From Teredinibacter franksiae (lineage in GTDB: Bacteria; Pseudomonadota; Gammaproteobacteria; Pseudomonadales; Cellvibrionaceae), in NCBI RefSeq assembly GCF_014218805.1, contig NZ_JACJUV010000001.1, forward strand, positions 2,926,501 through 2,990,500: 64,000 nucleotides of DNA. The letters run 5' to 3'. The position numbers and the translations under genes are program-made. Positions 28,501 through 36,711 of the stretch are shown piece after piece. Under the pieces are notes generated by a model, which saw only the letters and a program-made list of their open reading frames with translations, did not search any database and was not told the origin of the DNA. Numbering within the stretch: the stretch's first letter is position 1; every line of letters starts with the position of its first letter.

Positions 28501-29749
28501 CGTCATCGTGAATGCGTCCGAGGTCTCCGGTTTTATATAATCGGTCGTGTGAGTTATGGGAGAACGGGTCGCTAATAAATTTTTCCGCTGTGAGCTCTGG
28601 GCGGTTCCAATAGCCTTCTGCGAGGCCAACCCCTCCGATATGCAATTCACCTTCTTCGCCGTGAGCAACCTCGTTTAGATTTTTATCTAGACAAAGAATT
28701 CTAATGTTAGATATAGGCTTCCCAATGGGGATGGTTTTTAATTTTGTGTTGGCTTTACACTCCCAATAGGTAACATCTACAGCCGCTTCTGTGGGGCCAT
28801 AAAGATTATGTAATCGCGCATTTAATGTACGAAAGAATTTTTGTGTTAACTCAGCAGGAAGGGCCTCACCACTACAAAAAACGTGGCGTAACTGGGTGAT
28901 TTTTTTTAGATTATTGGCTGATAGAAACAAGCTCAGCATAGAGGGCACGAAATGCAAAATACTGATATTTTTTTCGATGATGGTATCGACAAGGTAATCT
29001 GGGTCTTTGTGCCCGCCCGGGCGCGCCATAAAAAGTTTTGCGCCTACGATTAATGGCCAGAAAAATTCCCATACAGAAACGTCAAAGCTCATGGGCGTTT
29101 TTTGCAATACGGTGTCGCTTGGGCCTATTTTGTATTCTAGCTGCATCCACATCAGCCGGTTGATAATGGCTTTGTGGCTAATGATGGCGCCTTTTGGTTT
29201 GCCGGTAGAACCAGATGTATAAATCATGTAAGCGCGGTTGTCGGCGGAAATGTCGATATCTGGACAGGTTTTCGGTAATGCCTTGACGTATTTTTCTATG
29301 TCTTCGGTGATCATTACCTGCAGTGCTGGAACGGTGATTTTATGCTGAAATTTTGCGTCGGTAACAAGCAGAGAAATCGCGGCATCTTCAGCCATAAAAT
29401 CGAGTCGCGCTTGTGGGTAGTCTGGGTCGAAGGGCACATAGGCACCGCCCGCTTTTAGTATACCCAAAAGAGCAACAACCATGTCGACTGAGCGCTCCAT
29501 GCACACGCCCACCAACGCATTGGGTTTTACGCCTCGTTGTAGTAGCGCGTGGGCGAGTTGATTGCTGCGCTGAATCAGCTCGCAATAACGGAGTTGCTGC
29601 TGTTCATCTTGTACGGCTATAGCTTGTGGTGTACGCGAACTCTGAAGTTCGACGAGGTGATCTAGTGAGAAATCGAAGTGTGCAGATGTGAGGATTTCTT
29701 GCCAAAGGTTCGGATTCGTGGCAAGCATTTTTGTTTTTTGAGCATTCAA
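22571..29749 (-). CDS. Hybrid NRPS-PKS: A(Ser)-PCP-KS-AT-ACP-C-alpha/beta hydrolase
   Basis: 2392 residues. A domain at about 25-525: aligned with GrsA and EntF, the pocket residues read D-V-W-H-F-S-L-V-D-K, the EntF serine code, with Lys515. PCP Ser572 (LGGNSLL). KS at about 635-1060 with Cys805, His941 and His981 all present. AT at about 1150-1440 with Ser1249 in GHSIGEF and RAFH at 1345-1348, which favours malonyl-CoA. ACP Ser1578 (LGLDSL). C domain at about 1660-2090 in which HHxxxDG reads HLAICDG, so the catalytic second His is Leu1795. From about 2120 an alpha/beta hydrolase with SLRFG (Arg2234 in place of the nucleophile). It should make a serine-primed, once-extended beta-keto thioester; there is no KR, DH, second A domain or ordinary thioesterase. 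It leads a four-gene operon. Confidence 0.93.
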   Translation of the reverse strand: MNAQKTKMLATNPNLWQEILTSAHFDFSLDHLVELQSSRTPQAIAVQDEQQQLRYCELIQRSNQLAHALLQRGVKPNALVGVCMERSVDMVVALLGILKAGGAYVPFDPDYPQARLDFMAEDAAISLLVTDAKFQHKITVPALQVMITEDIEKYVKALPKTCPDIDISADNRAYMIYTSGSTGKPKGAIISHKAIINRLMWMQLEYKIGPSDTVLQKTPMSFDVSVWEFFWPLIVGAKLFMARPGGHKDPDYLVDTIIEKNISILHFVPSMLSLFLSANNLKKITQLRHVFCSGEALPAELTQKFFRTLNARLHNLYGPTEAAVDVTYWECKANTKLKTIPIGKPISNIRILCLDKNLNEVAHGEEGELHIGGVGLAEGYWNRPELTAEKFISDPFSHNSHDRLYKTGDLGRIHDDGTVEYLGRIDFQVKIRGLRIELGEIESELLEHPAIQMASVSVSDNNLGEKRLLAFLVVDKNQHFSITELRSWLGEKLPDHMVPAVFILLDEIPLMPNGKVDRKALPQGPTARPDLSQNYIAPSTTLQKDLASIWRELLNLTGIGIDDNFFDLGGNSLLSMMSLVELKARHKIDIPLVMLFQCPTIRSLAKHIERDSSAPEGQPQREQQKLFSGNSQISDVAIVGMSGRFPGAYSIDELWQNLCDGTETVTHFSKQELGPGLDPEQTNDPRYVFARGIIPDGDKFDAAFFGISPTEAKTIDPQQRVFLELAWAALENAGYCAENYNGLIGVYAGMGNNNYYPLNVMQHTDIVKMVGQFPVMVGNEKDHLATRVANKLNLTGPAVSVHTACSTAMTAIDNAYFSLITGQCDMALAGGISLQTPQFSGQLAEEGGVFAPDGHCRPFDEKAAGTMFSDSAGIVVLKRLDDAIADRDTIYATLKSTALNNDGANKISYLAPSIEGQKKVIAMALARAGVSARDISYIEAHGTGTPVGDPIEVEALTQVYRRDTEENQFCGLGSIKSNLGHPTIAAGVAGVIKVALSLKNEKIPATLHYQKPNPKIQFETSPFYVVDHLKNWPRTTKKRYGAVSAFGFGGTNGHAILEEPPEPQISGPSRPKQLILLSAKSKVALARKREELTAFLQQRPDINLADLAFTLHSGRAAFNHRQFFVCESSAELIGLLGKKQNYALMQQAAPELVFMFPGQGCQYLGMGKNLYDQEPIIRETIDNCANELERFLGLDIRELLFPETDDSELATLKLKDTRFQQPAIFVLEYALARLWQSWGIEPNALVGHSIGEFVCAVITGVFSLQHALHIIAERGRLMSEQPEGAMLSVRLPARELQSRLSNGLSLAASNGPALSVASGPLASISALEIELKAEGIGCTLLQVSRAFHSPMMDAAAQPLRDFIAKLPTNTPSIPTVSTATGSWLTPTDFVQADYWAQQLCSPVLFREAIATLWQKPTRVLVEVGPRNVTSTLARQQIQDADVQHAFPSLGDTSENNTEWQALLTALGNLWLQGVELSTEKFWAQQQRNRIPLPCYPFERKRHWLDPIYNLYTQASEKLASDTCIFDDINSAEESKIENTAAPLSVNQSLIAILEEISGIEFGDDLDQSLSFAELGLDSLFLTQIGFKLKKEFALEVSFRQLTDEYSSIAALTTLIETRKADTGQTPPLEQAHVTPVTTAEHSPDHSPKNTTEDVNQDPQALPCSAMQQEIFTLIKQQGDQANCAFNESISIHLTQGKVDLALLKQAIHLLFERHDALSMCYTKTGKCLRHETPPSANLSFKDLSTLNAKAAEAATTQLLKDDFCQPFDLNQSPLARVLLIQKYAQHIQIVLTAHLAICDGWSLDVLVKDLGELYSALVEDRKPILPAALSFRRYLAERQAQLYTASTIRLQQYWQDKLTHYNGLYHFKPHTNPKAESAFSSGHSALMVDPITAKALRKLSSRHNCSLYVVLLAGLKLLLAAKSGRDDLLVGMPVADQTLLQQEFVGNGLYYVPVLSHYNSKLAFGDWLNVLRDNVSDAVDHARYSASILPKMSTPGAGAGNKAEIQLCLNYSPQMNADNFAYSGLAAGYEVNPRHFESFDLFVNAVSAPGDHLRFEFQYNYNTLDDETLEQWQQDLLSIYQQISANPKQPLSTLLSQLGLAEPTQINSAPPLPNTSMIKPGITPCYFGRNNALYGIFQQPETVNTTSTISTLGVLFCYPIGQEYMKSHWAFRLLANALVTEGIPVFKFDYYGTGDSLGDTDDWCIDRWSSDIVEAANHFKTTANITKLAVISLRFGCVLAANAIDKGLHVDELILWNPVVTGSQYLNTIKQSNRHSINNEQCYFPFPTDEDLGVQENEIMGYCYNEKVLKQIQSAQLMNHRIENCDNVFITASTHDEQFTHLLASLKPHFNNACYHLIEEAVDWDDYQKFQDAVLPSEMIHRITELIEGEKS

Positions 29750-29983
29750 TGTGAAACATCCGCTATCATTGTTGCTTGGCGATAGTTAAGTATATATGCC
29801 TGAAATGAAGTGCGAATTATTTGAGGAAGATACAGATCAAATAGCAACGAATTAAATGCCAGATACCCACACCAAAAAATTATATGAATAATTTGAAGTT
29901 AAAAATTTCGTTTAAAAATAAGTGCTTGGGGAGAAAAATAAAATTTAATACGAATGATTACAATTAACTCATAAGGAGGGGTG

Positions 29984-30022
29984 ATGATTTGGATTAGTTA
30001 CAGAAATGGTAGTGATGTTTAG
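29984..30022 (+). other. 12-codon open frame behind a very strong Shine-Dalgarno
   Basis: AAGGAGGGGTG stands just before ATG 29984, and the frame MIWISYRNGSDV ends one base before the stop of the opposite-strand yifB. No regulated gene follows on the plus strand, so it may be chance; a leader or small peptide cannot be excluded. Confidence 0.25.
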
Positions 30023-31564
30023 CTATGCGCCTTGTGTGTCGTGGGCGTGTGTTTGGGGGAATTGTTCAATATTACCTCTGTCGAGATTTCGATAGCCTAG
30101 GGCCTCGGAAATTTGTGCAATTGAAATATGTTCTTCGTTTGCCATATCGGCCAACGTACGGGCAACGCGTAAAATACGATCGTAGGCGCGCGCCGACAGG
30201 TTTAATCGCGTTAGAGCGGTCGCAAGTAACTGGTTTTCTTTTTCACCCAGTTGGCAGAACTTTGCTAGCTCTTTACCGTTTAATTCCGCGTTAATTTTAC
30301 CTTGTCGGGCCATCTGAATTTTACGGGTGCTGATAACACGCTTGCGAATAGATAAGCTTTTTTCACCTTCAGGTTTCTGTTGCAGGTCTTGCAGTGGCAG
30401 GATACCCACGTGTACCTGCAGGTCGATGCGGTCTAATAATGGGCCCGATATTTTGTTACGGTAGCGGGAAATTTGTTGGGGTGTACAGCGGCAGCGATCG
30501 GTAGCGTCGCCGTTAAATCCGCAAGGGCAGGGATTCATGGCGGCAATTAATTGAAATTTAGCGGGGTATTCTACTTGGGCGGATGCCCGCGAAATACAAA
30601 TATGGCCGCTTTCGAGTGGTTCTCGCAGTACTTCCAACACTTGCCGCGGGAATTCCGGTAGCTCATCCAAAAATAGAACACCGTTGTGAGCAAGAGAAAT
30701 TTCCCCAGGTCGTGGGTTACTGCCACCACCAACTAACGCAATAGCCGAAGCGGTGTGGTGGGGTGACCGGAAAGGTCGCGATAACCAGTTACTCGCTGCG
30801 GATTGATTCGCAACGCTTTTTACAGCGGCTACCTCTAAAGCCTCGCTCTCCCGTAGCGGAGGCATAATAGTGGGTAGTCGGGAAGCGAGCATGGATTTGC
30901 CGGTTCCCGGGGGGCCAAAAAAGAGTAAATTGTGACCACCGCTGGCGGCTACTTCAAGTGCGCGTCTGGCCTGTAGTTGGCCTTTTACATCGCTCATATC
31001 GGTAGGGTAAAAGGCGTCGTGGGCAACGGATTTTACCGGTGTCTCCAGGGCCTCGCGTTTATGTAGGTGAGCGCAAACACTTAATAGATTAGAGGCAACC
31101 AACACCTCGGTATTGCGGCACAGGGCTGCTTCGGTTGAATTTAGCCGAGGAACAACTAGTGCTCGCTTGGCTTCACCGCAGGCGATGGCCGCAGGGATAG
31201 CACCGCGTATGCGCCGCAGGTCGCCAGAAAGGCCTAGCTCCCCCACAAATTCGTATTCAGCTAATGCTTGCCCAGGAATTTGCTCAGAAGCAGCAAGAAT
31301 AGCCAACGCAATAGCAAGGTCATAGCGGCCACCTTCCTTGGGTAGGTCAGCGGGGGCGAGGTTGACGGTAATTCTTCGTTGTGGAAAATCGAAATGACTA
31401 TTTAGCAGAGCGGATCGTACCCGGTCCTTACTCTCTTTTACCGCCGTTTCAGGCAGGCCAACAATGGTGAAACCCGGTAGCCCATTAGAAAGGTGGGTTT
31501 CCACGGTAACCAGCGGCGCGCCAACGCCGAGTTGCGCGCGTGTGTAAACAACAGCAAGTGACAT
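30023..31564 (-). CDS. yifB: YifB/ComM family Mg-chelatase-like AAA+ ATPase
   Basis: 513 residues, the normal length. The N-terminal ChlI-like domain reads GLPGFTIVGLPETAVKESKDRVRSAL and ITVNLAPADLPKEGGRYDLAIA. The AAA+ core has Walker A GPPGTGKS, Walker B FLDELPEF and the arginine-finger region. A zinc-like Cys cluster PCPCGFNGD..CRC and the C-terminal domain LNLSARAYDRILRVARTLAD follow. In Vibrio and Haemophilus ComM is a hexameric branch-migration helicase that aids natural transformation; YifB is the E. coli name. It lies downstream of ubiK on the same strand, a common neighbourhood in gammaproteobacteria. Confidence 0.95.
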   Translation of the reverse strand: MSLAVVYTRAQLGVGAPLVTVETHLSNGLPGFTIVGLPETAVKESKDRVRSALLNSHFDFPQRRITVNLAPADLPKEGGRYDLAIALAILAASEQIPGQALAEYEFVGELGLSGDLRRIRGAIPAAIACGEAKRALVVPRLNSTEAALCRNTEVLVASNLLSVCAHLHKREALETPVKSVAHDAFYPTDMSDVKGQLQARRALEVAASGGHNLLFFGPPGTGKSMLASRLPTIMPPLRESEALEVAAVKSVANQSAASNWLSRPFRSPHHTASAIALVGGGSNPRPGEISLAHNGVLFLDELPEFPRQVLEVLREPLESGHICISRASAQVEYPAKFQLIAAMNPCPCGFNGDATDRCRCTPQQISRYRNKISGPLLDRIDLQVHVGILPLQDLQQKPEGEKSLSIRKRVISTRKIQMARQGKINAELNGKELAKFCQLGEKENQLLATALTRLNLSARAYDRILRVARTLADMANEEHISIAQISEALGYRNLDRGNIEQFPQTHAHDTQGA

Positions 31565-31632
31565 GAATCGTCCCTGATAATGAATTCCAAGCGCGCATTG
31601 TAAAAAAGACAGCCATCGAATGATGTGCGATA

Positions 31633-31881
31633 TCAGCTATCGGGGCTGTGCGCTTTTTCGAATTCTGCTAGGCGAGATTCGAGCTGCTCAAGTTTTTCTC
31701 GGGTTCTCAGCAGTACAGCCTGCTGTGCATCGAATTCATCTCGGGTAACCAGGTTCAGCTTCCGCAGGGCGGATTCGATAATAGCGCGAACCTGCGAAGA
31801 GGCTTGGTCTTGATTTTCGGAAAATTGGCTGGCTTTTTGGTTGATGTCGTTGAAAATTTGCTTGGCGAGTTGGTCGATCAT
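31633..31881 (-). CDS. ubiK: UbiK family ubiquinone biosynthesis accessory factor (BMFP domain)
   Basis: 82 residues from ATG 31881, where GGAG precedes at the usual spacing; an upstream in-frame start at 31929 adds 16 unlikely residues. The start MIDQLAKQIF and the C-terminal coiled coil (AVLLRTREKLEQLESRLAEFE) are typical of UbiK/YqiC. UbiK binds UbiJ and helps the Ubi hydroxylase complex in aerobic ubiquinone synthesis. It stands upstream of yifB on the same strand. Confidence 0.92.
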   Translation of the reverse strand: MIDQLAKQIFNDINQKASQFSENQDQASSQVRAIIESALRKLNLVTRDEFDAQQAVLLRTREKLEQLESRLAEFEKAHSPDS

Positions 31882-32666
31882 GGGGTGTTCTCCGGTCTGG
31901 AGGGGCATAGTATCAAAGCTTGGCTGCAAAGAATAAGTGTAGGCGATTTCTCTCTAGAATCATTCGGTGGGCCTAGGTGCGTAGTATATCGTTGTTGAGG
32001 CGCCCTCTGTCGAAGACTCGAAATTTGGCGATAATCCCATTTCATTTTCAATAGAAACCGCCGGTTGGATTGGCGTGTCGCCATTTTACAGGTTAGCCTC
32101 CATTAAGATGGTCGGTTTTGCTCGCGGGAAGTACTACAACATCCCTGTAACTTCCGGCTATGTGCAGTGGCGACACAGGGTAAACCTTCGAGTGTTTTTA
32201 GGTGCTGTTAGGTGTTGTTAGTTCAGTGGCTGATTAACGGCAGGGATTCAATGGCGATAATGTGTTCACTTACACTAGGTGTTTTGTGTGCTGGCGGTTG
32301 TTAACCAACAAAAACTCATCCCTAGCCTAGCGTATGGGGTTGGGGGTGATCATAGCGCCTTCCGTATCTGCTAGGGTGAACGCTTTTAATTGTCCTCCGC
32401 TCTTATTGGTCGCTATCGGGCTATTTTGCAATTCCGAAAAAAAATGCGCAAACTCGTTGTTTCTCGGTGCCTTAAAATGGTGGGGTTGCGGCTAAATACT
32501 TTTGCTTTGTTTGTCTGGCAAGAAACTTGCCCTGTGTATTCGTCAGAATATTGAAAAGTGCGCCAGCCCCTAAGTTGCGTTAATGTGGGGCATTTTCGCG
32601 CCTTTTTTTGGTGCGTATGAGCATTTTCGCACCATGGATAAACATAAATAACTATTGAATCTGTTC
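31882..32666. other. Intergenic region upstream of the urease operon
   Basis: About 785 bases without a gene, separating divergent ubiK and ureD. It holds the sigma-54 promoter at 32516-32530, a weak NtrC-like half-palindrome at 32468-32484, and near 32590-32635 two copies of GCATTTTCGC(G/A)CC around a T-run and GGTGCG. I see nothing else of note. Confidence 0.6.
32516..32530 (+). promoter_or_regulatory. Sigma-54 (-24/-12) promoter for the urease operon
   Basis: TGGCAAGAAACTTGC matches the consensus TGGCAC-N5-TTGC at all but one of the ten fixed positions, with GG and GC ten bases apart. It points toward ureD, about 135 bases downstream. Confidence 0.75.
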
Positions 32667-33569
32667 ATGAATCGTCCTGTCGCCGAGTTAGTCGCCTCAA
32701 CTACAGCCACCGTTGTTCTCAATATTCAGCAGGGTCGTGAATGGCGTGCGGGTATTTCACTCGGCTTTGCTTTGCGTCAGCACCGCACTCGTATCGTTAC
32801 CAGTCAACATCATGGCCCATTGCGTGTGCAGCGTCCTTTTTACCCCGAGCAGCAGGATTGTTGCCATGTCTACTTGTTGCATCCGCCGGGCGGAATGGTT
32901 ATTGGGGACTCCCTGAGTATTGGTGCTTCACTTGCCGAGGGTGCACAGGCGCTAATCACTACGCCCTCCGCTGGAAAAATATACGGAGCCAAGGGGGCCA
33001 GAGAAACGCAGCAACAAAGTATACATTTTCAGTTGGAGGCCGATACGTGCCTAGAATGGTTGCCGCAGGAGACCATTGTCTTCGATTCCGCCAATGGTCG
33101 CCTAAACACGCGGGTGGATCTAAGCCCCGGCGCAAAGTACGCTGGTTGGGATATTGTGCGTTTGGGCAGGGCTGCCAGTGGAGAAACATTTAATTCCGGC
33201 GAGTGTTGGCAAAACCTAGAGATCTGGCAAGAGCAAAAGCCATTGTTTATTGAACGGAACCGTATTGTTGGTGGTGGTGAATTACAACAATCAATTTGGG
33301 GGTTAAAGGGCAAGAATACACTGGGCACTTTTATCGTTACCGCTAGCATTTCGCGGGACGATCGCGATTTATGGGTAGAGCAATTAGAGGCGTTGGATGG
33401 TTCGGCAACTGAATGCTGGGGGCTTACCCAAAAACAGGATGTATTTATTGCGCGCTATTTGGGTAATGATGTTGCCCTTTGCCGAAAAGGGTTTGAATTA
33501 ATCTGGAAAAATATTCGACCTACATTTAATGGTCGGGAGGCTGTTGTACCCCGCATTTGGAATACCTAA
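32667..33569 (+). CDS. ureD: Urease accessory protein UreD
   Basis: 300 residues from ATG 32667; a TTG at 32655 would add four residues and neither start has a clear ribosome site. Family features are GPLRVQRPFYPE near the N-terminus, VYLLHPPGGMVIGDSL, LITTPSAGKIYG and LEWLPQETIVFD. UreD binds the urease apoprotein and, with UreF and UreG, forms the complex that carbamylates the active-site Lys and inserts nickel. It is the first gene of ureDABCEFG. Confidence 0.95.
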   Translation: MNRPVAELVASTTATVVLNIQQGREWRAGISLGFALRQHRTRIVTSQHHGPLRVQRPFYPEQQDCCHVYLLHPPGGMVIGDSLSIGASLAEGAQALITTPSAGKIYGAKGARETQQQSIHFQLEADTCLEWLPQETIVFDSANGRLNTRVDLSPGAKYAGWDIVRLGRAASGETFNSGECWQNLEIWQEQKPLFIERNRIVGGGELQQSIWGLKGKNTLGTFIVTASISRDDRDLWVEQLEALDGSATECWGLTQKQDVFIARYLGNDVALCRKGFELIWKNIRPTFNGREAVVPRIWNT

Positions 33570-33645
33570 TGTGCAGAGTTTGCGCTTCCGAAGAGGCCTT
33601 CGGTCTTTTAAAACTTACATAACCAATAACTGAGAGGGCTCCACA

Positions 33646-33948
33646 ATGGAACTCAGTCCACGCGACAAAGACAAATTATTAATTTTTACTGCCGCGTTGT
33701 TGGCGGAGCGGCGAAAAGCCAAAGGTTTGAAACTCAACTACCCAGAATCCATTGCCTTAATTTCGGCAGAAATTATGGAAGGCGCGCGGGAAGGTAAAAC
33801 CGTAGCGGAGCTAATGAACTACGGGCGCACTATTCTTGCCCGCGAAGATGTGATGGAAGGCATTGCTGAAATGATTCACGACGTCCAAGTAGAAGCCACC
33901 TTTCCAGACGGCACCAAGCTGGTGACGGTGCACGAACCTATTGTTTAA
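33646..33948 (+). CDS. ureA: Urease subunit gamma
   Basis: 100 residues, the standard length, starting [23 protein letters not shown] and containing [23 protein letters not shown] and TVAELM. GAGAGG precedes the ATG. It is the smallest structural subunit and packs with UreB and UreC into a trimer of heterotrimers; it holds no metal ligands. It follows ureD by 76 bases. Confidence 0.97.
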   Translation: MELSPRDKDKLLIFTAALLAERRKAKGLKLNYPESIALISAEIMEGAREGKTVAELMNYGRTILAREDVMEGIAEMIHDVQVEATFPDGTKLVTVHEPIV

Positions 33949-34046
33949 ATAGGGTCGTTCATGATTCCTGTGAAAGTGGATATATGAGTCAATTACCAAA
34001 TGTATGCCCCGTTGCGCAGGCATTTTAAAAAGACTGGAGAAAGTCA

Positions 34047-34352
34047 ATGATTCCCGGCGAATACGATATTAAAACAGGCGACATAGAATTAAATGTGGGT
34101 CGCATTACGCTTACTGTGAAAGTGGCCAATACTGGCGACCGCCCCATTCAAGTGGGCTCCCATTACCATTTTTTTGAAACTAACGCTGCGTTAAGTTTTG
34201 ATCGAGAAGCCGCAAGGGGTTTCCGTTTAAACATTGCCGCCGGAACAGCGGTACGTTTTGAGCCGGGGCAAGACCGTGAAGTGGAATTGGTTGAACTGGC
34301 TGGCTCGAAAACGGTGTACGGATTTCGCGGCGATGTAATGGGTAAACTTTAA
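34047..34352 (+). CDS. ureB: Urease subunit beta
   Basis: 101 residues opening [16 protein letters not shown], with [18 protein letters not shown] and [24 protein letters not shown], all diagnostic of UreB. A good ribosome site (CTGGAG) precedes it. It is a separate subunit here, as in most Gammaproteobacteria, not fused to UreA. The 98-base gap after ureA contains a chance nine-codon frame beginning MIP. Confidence 0.97.
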   Translation: MIPGEYDIKTGDIELNVGRITLTVKVANTGDRPIQVGSHYHFFETNAALSFDREAARGFRLNIAAGTAVRFEPGQDREVELVELAGSKTVYGFRGDVMGKL

Positions 34353-34372
34353 AAAGGTATAGGAGAAAAACA

Positions 34373-36076
34373 ATGGCAAAAATAGACCGAAAAGCCTATG
34401 CCGATATGTTCGGCCCAACCGTGGGTGATCGCGTACGTTTAGGCGATACCGAACTGTGGGTAGAGGTAGAAAAAGATTTCACTACCCATGGAGAAGAAGT
34501 GAAATTTGGCGGCGGTAAAGTGATCCGTGATGGCATGGGTCAAAGCCAAGCCTCGTGTAAAGACACGCCCGATACGGTTATTACCAACGCACTTATACTC
34601 GACCATTGGGGTATCGTTAAAGCCGATGTTGCCATTAAAGCCGGGCGCATCGCCGCTATAGGTAAAGCCGGTAACCCTGATATTCAGCCGGATGTCACGA
34701 TAGAAGTTGGCCCAGGAACAGAAGTCATTGCTGGTGAAGGGCAAATTCTAACGGCGGGTGCCATTGATGCCCATATCCACTTTATTTGCCCTCAGCAAAT
34801 CGAAGAAGCCTTAATGAGCGGCGTTACCACCATGATCGGTGGCGGCACAGGCCCGGCGACCGGCACCAATGCTACAACCTGTACGCCTGGCCCTTGGCAT
34901 ATTCAAAAAATGCTCGAAGCCGCCGAGAGTTTTGCGATGAATTTAGGCTTTCTCGCCAAAGGCAACGCCAGCTTACCCGTAGCCTTGAACGAACAAGTGG
35001 AAGCGGGGGCTTTGGGCCTAAAACTGCACGAAGACTGGGGTACTACGCCGGCGTCGATCGACTGCTGTTTAAGTGTGGCCGAAAATTACGATGTGCAGGT
35101 GGCGATTCATACCGACACCCTGAATGAATCGGGTTTTGTTGAAGACACCCTTGGTGCATTTAAAGGCCGCACTATTCACACCTACCATACCGAAGGTGCG
35201 GGTGGGGGGCATGCGCCGGATATTATTAAAGCCTGTGGCTCCGACAATGTATTACCTTCATCCACAAATCCAACACGTCCTTACACGGTAAATACCGTAG
35301 ATGAACATTTGGATATGTTGATGGTCTGTCATCATCTCGACCCCAACATTCCAGAAGATGTCGCCTTTGCCGATTCGCGTATTCGCAAAGAAACCATTGC
35401 CGCTGAAGATATTCTTCACGACCTTGGTGCTTTTTCTATGATTGCCTCGGATTCCCAAGCCATGGGCCGCGTCGGTGAAGTGGTGTGCCGCACATGGCAA
35501 ACCGCACATAAAATGAAAGTGCAACGTGGAGCACTGCCGCAGGACAGCGATTATAGCGATAACTTTCGGGCAAAACGTTATATCGCCAAATACACCATTA
35601 ACCCGGCACTGGCTCACGGCATATCGCATGAAGTAGGCTCTATTGAAGTGGGTAAATTGGCTGACATCGTTTTATGGAAGCCCGCTTTTTTTGGTGTGAA
35701 ACCATCGATGATTATTAAAGGCGGTGCAATAGCTGCAGCGCCTATGGGTGACCCCAACGCATCAATTCCTACACCGCAGCCTGTACACTATCGCCCTATG
35801 TTCGGAGCGTTTGGAAAGGCCGCAATGGGAACATCGGTCAGTTTTGTTTCCCAAGCGGCAATCGATGCCGGTATTGCCGCCAGCTATAAATTAGAGCGCC
35901 GATTGGTTGCTGTAAAGAATTGTCGAAGCGTGCAAAAGAAAGACATGATTCACAACGATTATCAGCCAGTAATGGAAGTGGACCCAGAAACCTATGAAGT
36001 GCGCGCGGATGGGCAGTTATTGACCTGCGAGCCTGCGGAGGTGCTTCCACTGGCGCAGCGGTACTTTCTATTTTAA
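34373..36076 (+). CDS. ureC: Urease subunit alpha (catalytic)
   Basis: 567 residues. Using Klebsiella aerogenes numbering, which this protein follows without gaps in this region, the nickel ligands His134 and His136 (DAHIHF), the carbamylated Lys217 (GLKLHEDWG), His246 (AIHTDTL) and His272 (TYHTEG) are all present. The flap Cys-His pair is in MVCHHLDP. It hydrolyses urea to ammonia and carbamate in the cytoplasm. A good ribosome site (AGGAG) precedes it. Everything needed for activity is in place. Confidence 0.98.
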   Translation: MAKIDRKAYADMFGPTVGDRVRLGDTELWVEVEKDFTTHGEEVKFGGGKVIRDGMGQSQASCKDTPDTVITNALILDHWGIVKADVAIKAGRIAAIGKAGNPDIQPDVTIEVGPGTEVIAGEGQILTAGAIDAHIHFICPQQIEEALMSGVTTMIGGGTGPATGTNATTCTPGPWHIQKMLEAAESFAMNLGFLAKGNASLPVALNEQVEAGALGLKLHEDWGTTPASIDCCLSVAENYDVQVAIHTDTLNESGFVEDTLGAFKGRTIHTYHTEGAGGGHAPDIIKACGSDNVLPSSTNPTRPYTVNTVDEHLDMLMVCHHLDPNIPEDVAFADSRIRKETIAAEDILHDLGAFSMIASDSQAMGRVGEVVCRTWQTAHKMKVQRGALPQDSDYSDNFRAKRYIAKYTINPALAHGISHEVGSIEVGKLADIVLWKPAFFGVKPSMIIKGGAIAAAPMGDPNASIPTPQPVHYRPMFGAFGKAAMGTSVSFVSQAAIDAGIAASYKLERRLVAVKNCRSVQKKDMIHNDYQPVMEVDPETYEVRADGQLLTCEPAEVLPLAQRYFLF

Positions 36077-36082
36077 TTCAGC

Positions 36083-36238
36083 GCGCACGGAGCAGCCTAC
36101 GTCCTTCTGGAGCAGTCGCAAGCTCCTTGTTGGAACGTTCGCAAGCTCACTTCTGGACTGGTTTTTCCAGCAGGCCGAAGGCCGCTCCAGCAGCGAGCTC
36201 GCGAGCGCTCCAGATTCCAGCAGTCGCGTAGCGGCGCC
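36083..36238. repeat. REP-like palindromic cluster inside the urease operon
   Basis: GC-rich stretch with several short interrupted palindromes, such as GGAGC-AGTCGCAA-GCTCC at 36109-36126 and GCGAGCTCGCGAGCGC near 36193, and three copies of TCCAGCAG at 36166, 36186 and 36216. It fills the ureC-ureE gap and could fold strongly in the mRNA. Confidence 0.7.
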
Positions 36239-36258
36239 CCATGAACAAAGTGAGTACC

Positions 36259-36711
36259 ATGCTAGAAGCATTTGAAATAAAAAAAGATATTGATAAGAGT
36301 GATTACGAAGTAGTTGTCACCTACGAAGAACGAAAAAAAAGTAGGTATAAACTTAATACCACTGGGGGCGAGCCATTAGGTTGGTTTCTTGAGCGTGGTC
36401 ATATACTGAAAGACGGAGAGTTTTTACAGTGTTCCAATGGCAAAGCGGTAAAAATTACGGCGGCCGATGAATCTATAAGCGAAGTAGCCAACGGCAATAG
36501 TTTATTGCTCACGCGTGCGGCTTATCACCTGGGTAATCGTCATGTACCTCTGCAGATAGGGGAAGGCTATTTACGTTATCAGCACGACCATGTGTTAGAC
36601 GAAATGGTAAGGGGGTTGGGTTTGGATGTGGTTCATGCGAATAAACCCTTCCACCCTGAAAACGGCGCATACCACGGTGGCGGTGGCGGCCATCATCATC
36701 ATGAACATTGA
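36259..36711 (+). CDS. ureE: Urease accessory protein UreE (nickel metallochaperone)
   Basis: 150 residues from ATG 36259, where the family-like start MLEAFEIKK begins; ATG 36241, at the edge of the palindromic cluster, is an in-frame alternative. Features include [37 protein letters not shown] and [17 protein letters not shown], the site of the dimer nickel ligand. A C-terminal [12 protein letters not shown] tail is like the nickel-storing tail of Klebsiella UreE. It delivers nickel to the UreDFG-urease complex. Its stop overlaps the ureF start (TGATG). Confidence 0.96.
   Translation: MLEAFEIKKDIDKSDYEVVVTYEERKKSRYKLNTTGGEPLGWFLERGHILKDGEFLQCSNGKAVKITAADESISEVANGNSLLLTRAAYHLGNRHVPLQIGEGYLRYQHDHVLDEMVRGLGLDVVHANKPFHPENGAYHGGGGGHHHHEH

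Noticed and set aside
33961..33987. Nine-codon frame beginning MIP before ureB, possibly a duplicated ureB start
   Set aside because: Similarity to the ureB start is weak (about 60 per cent of bases) and no ribosome site is present.
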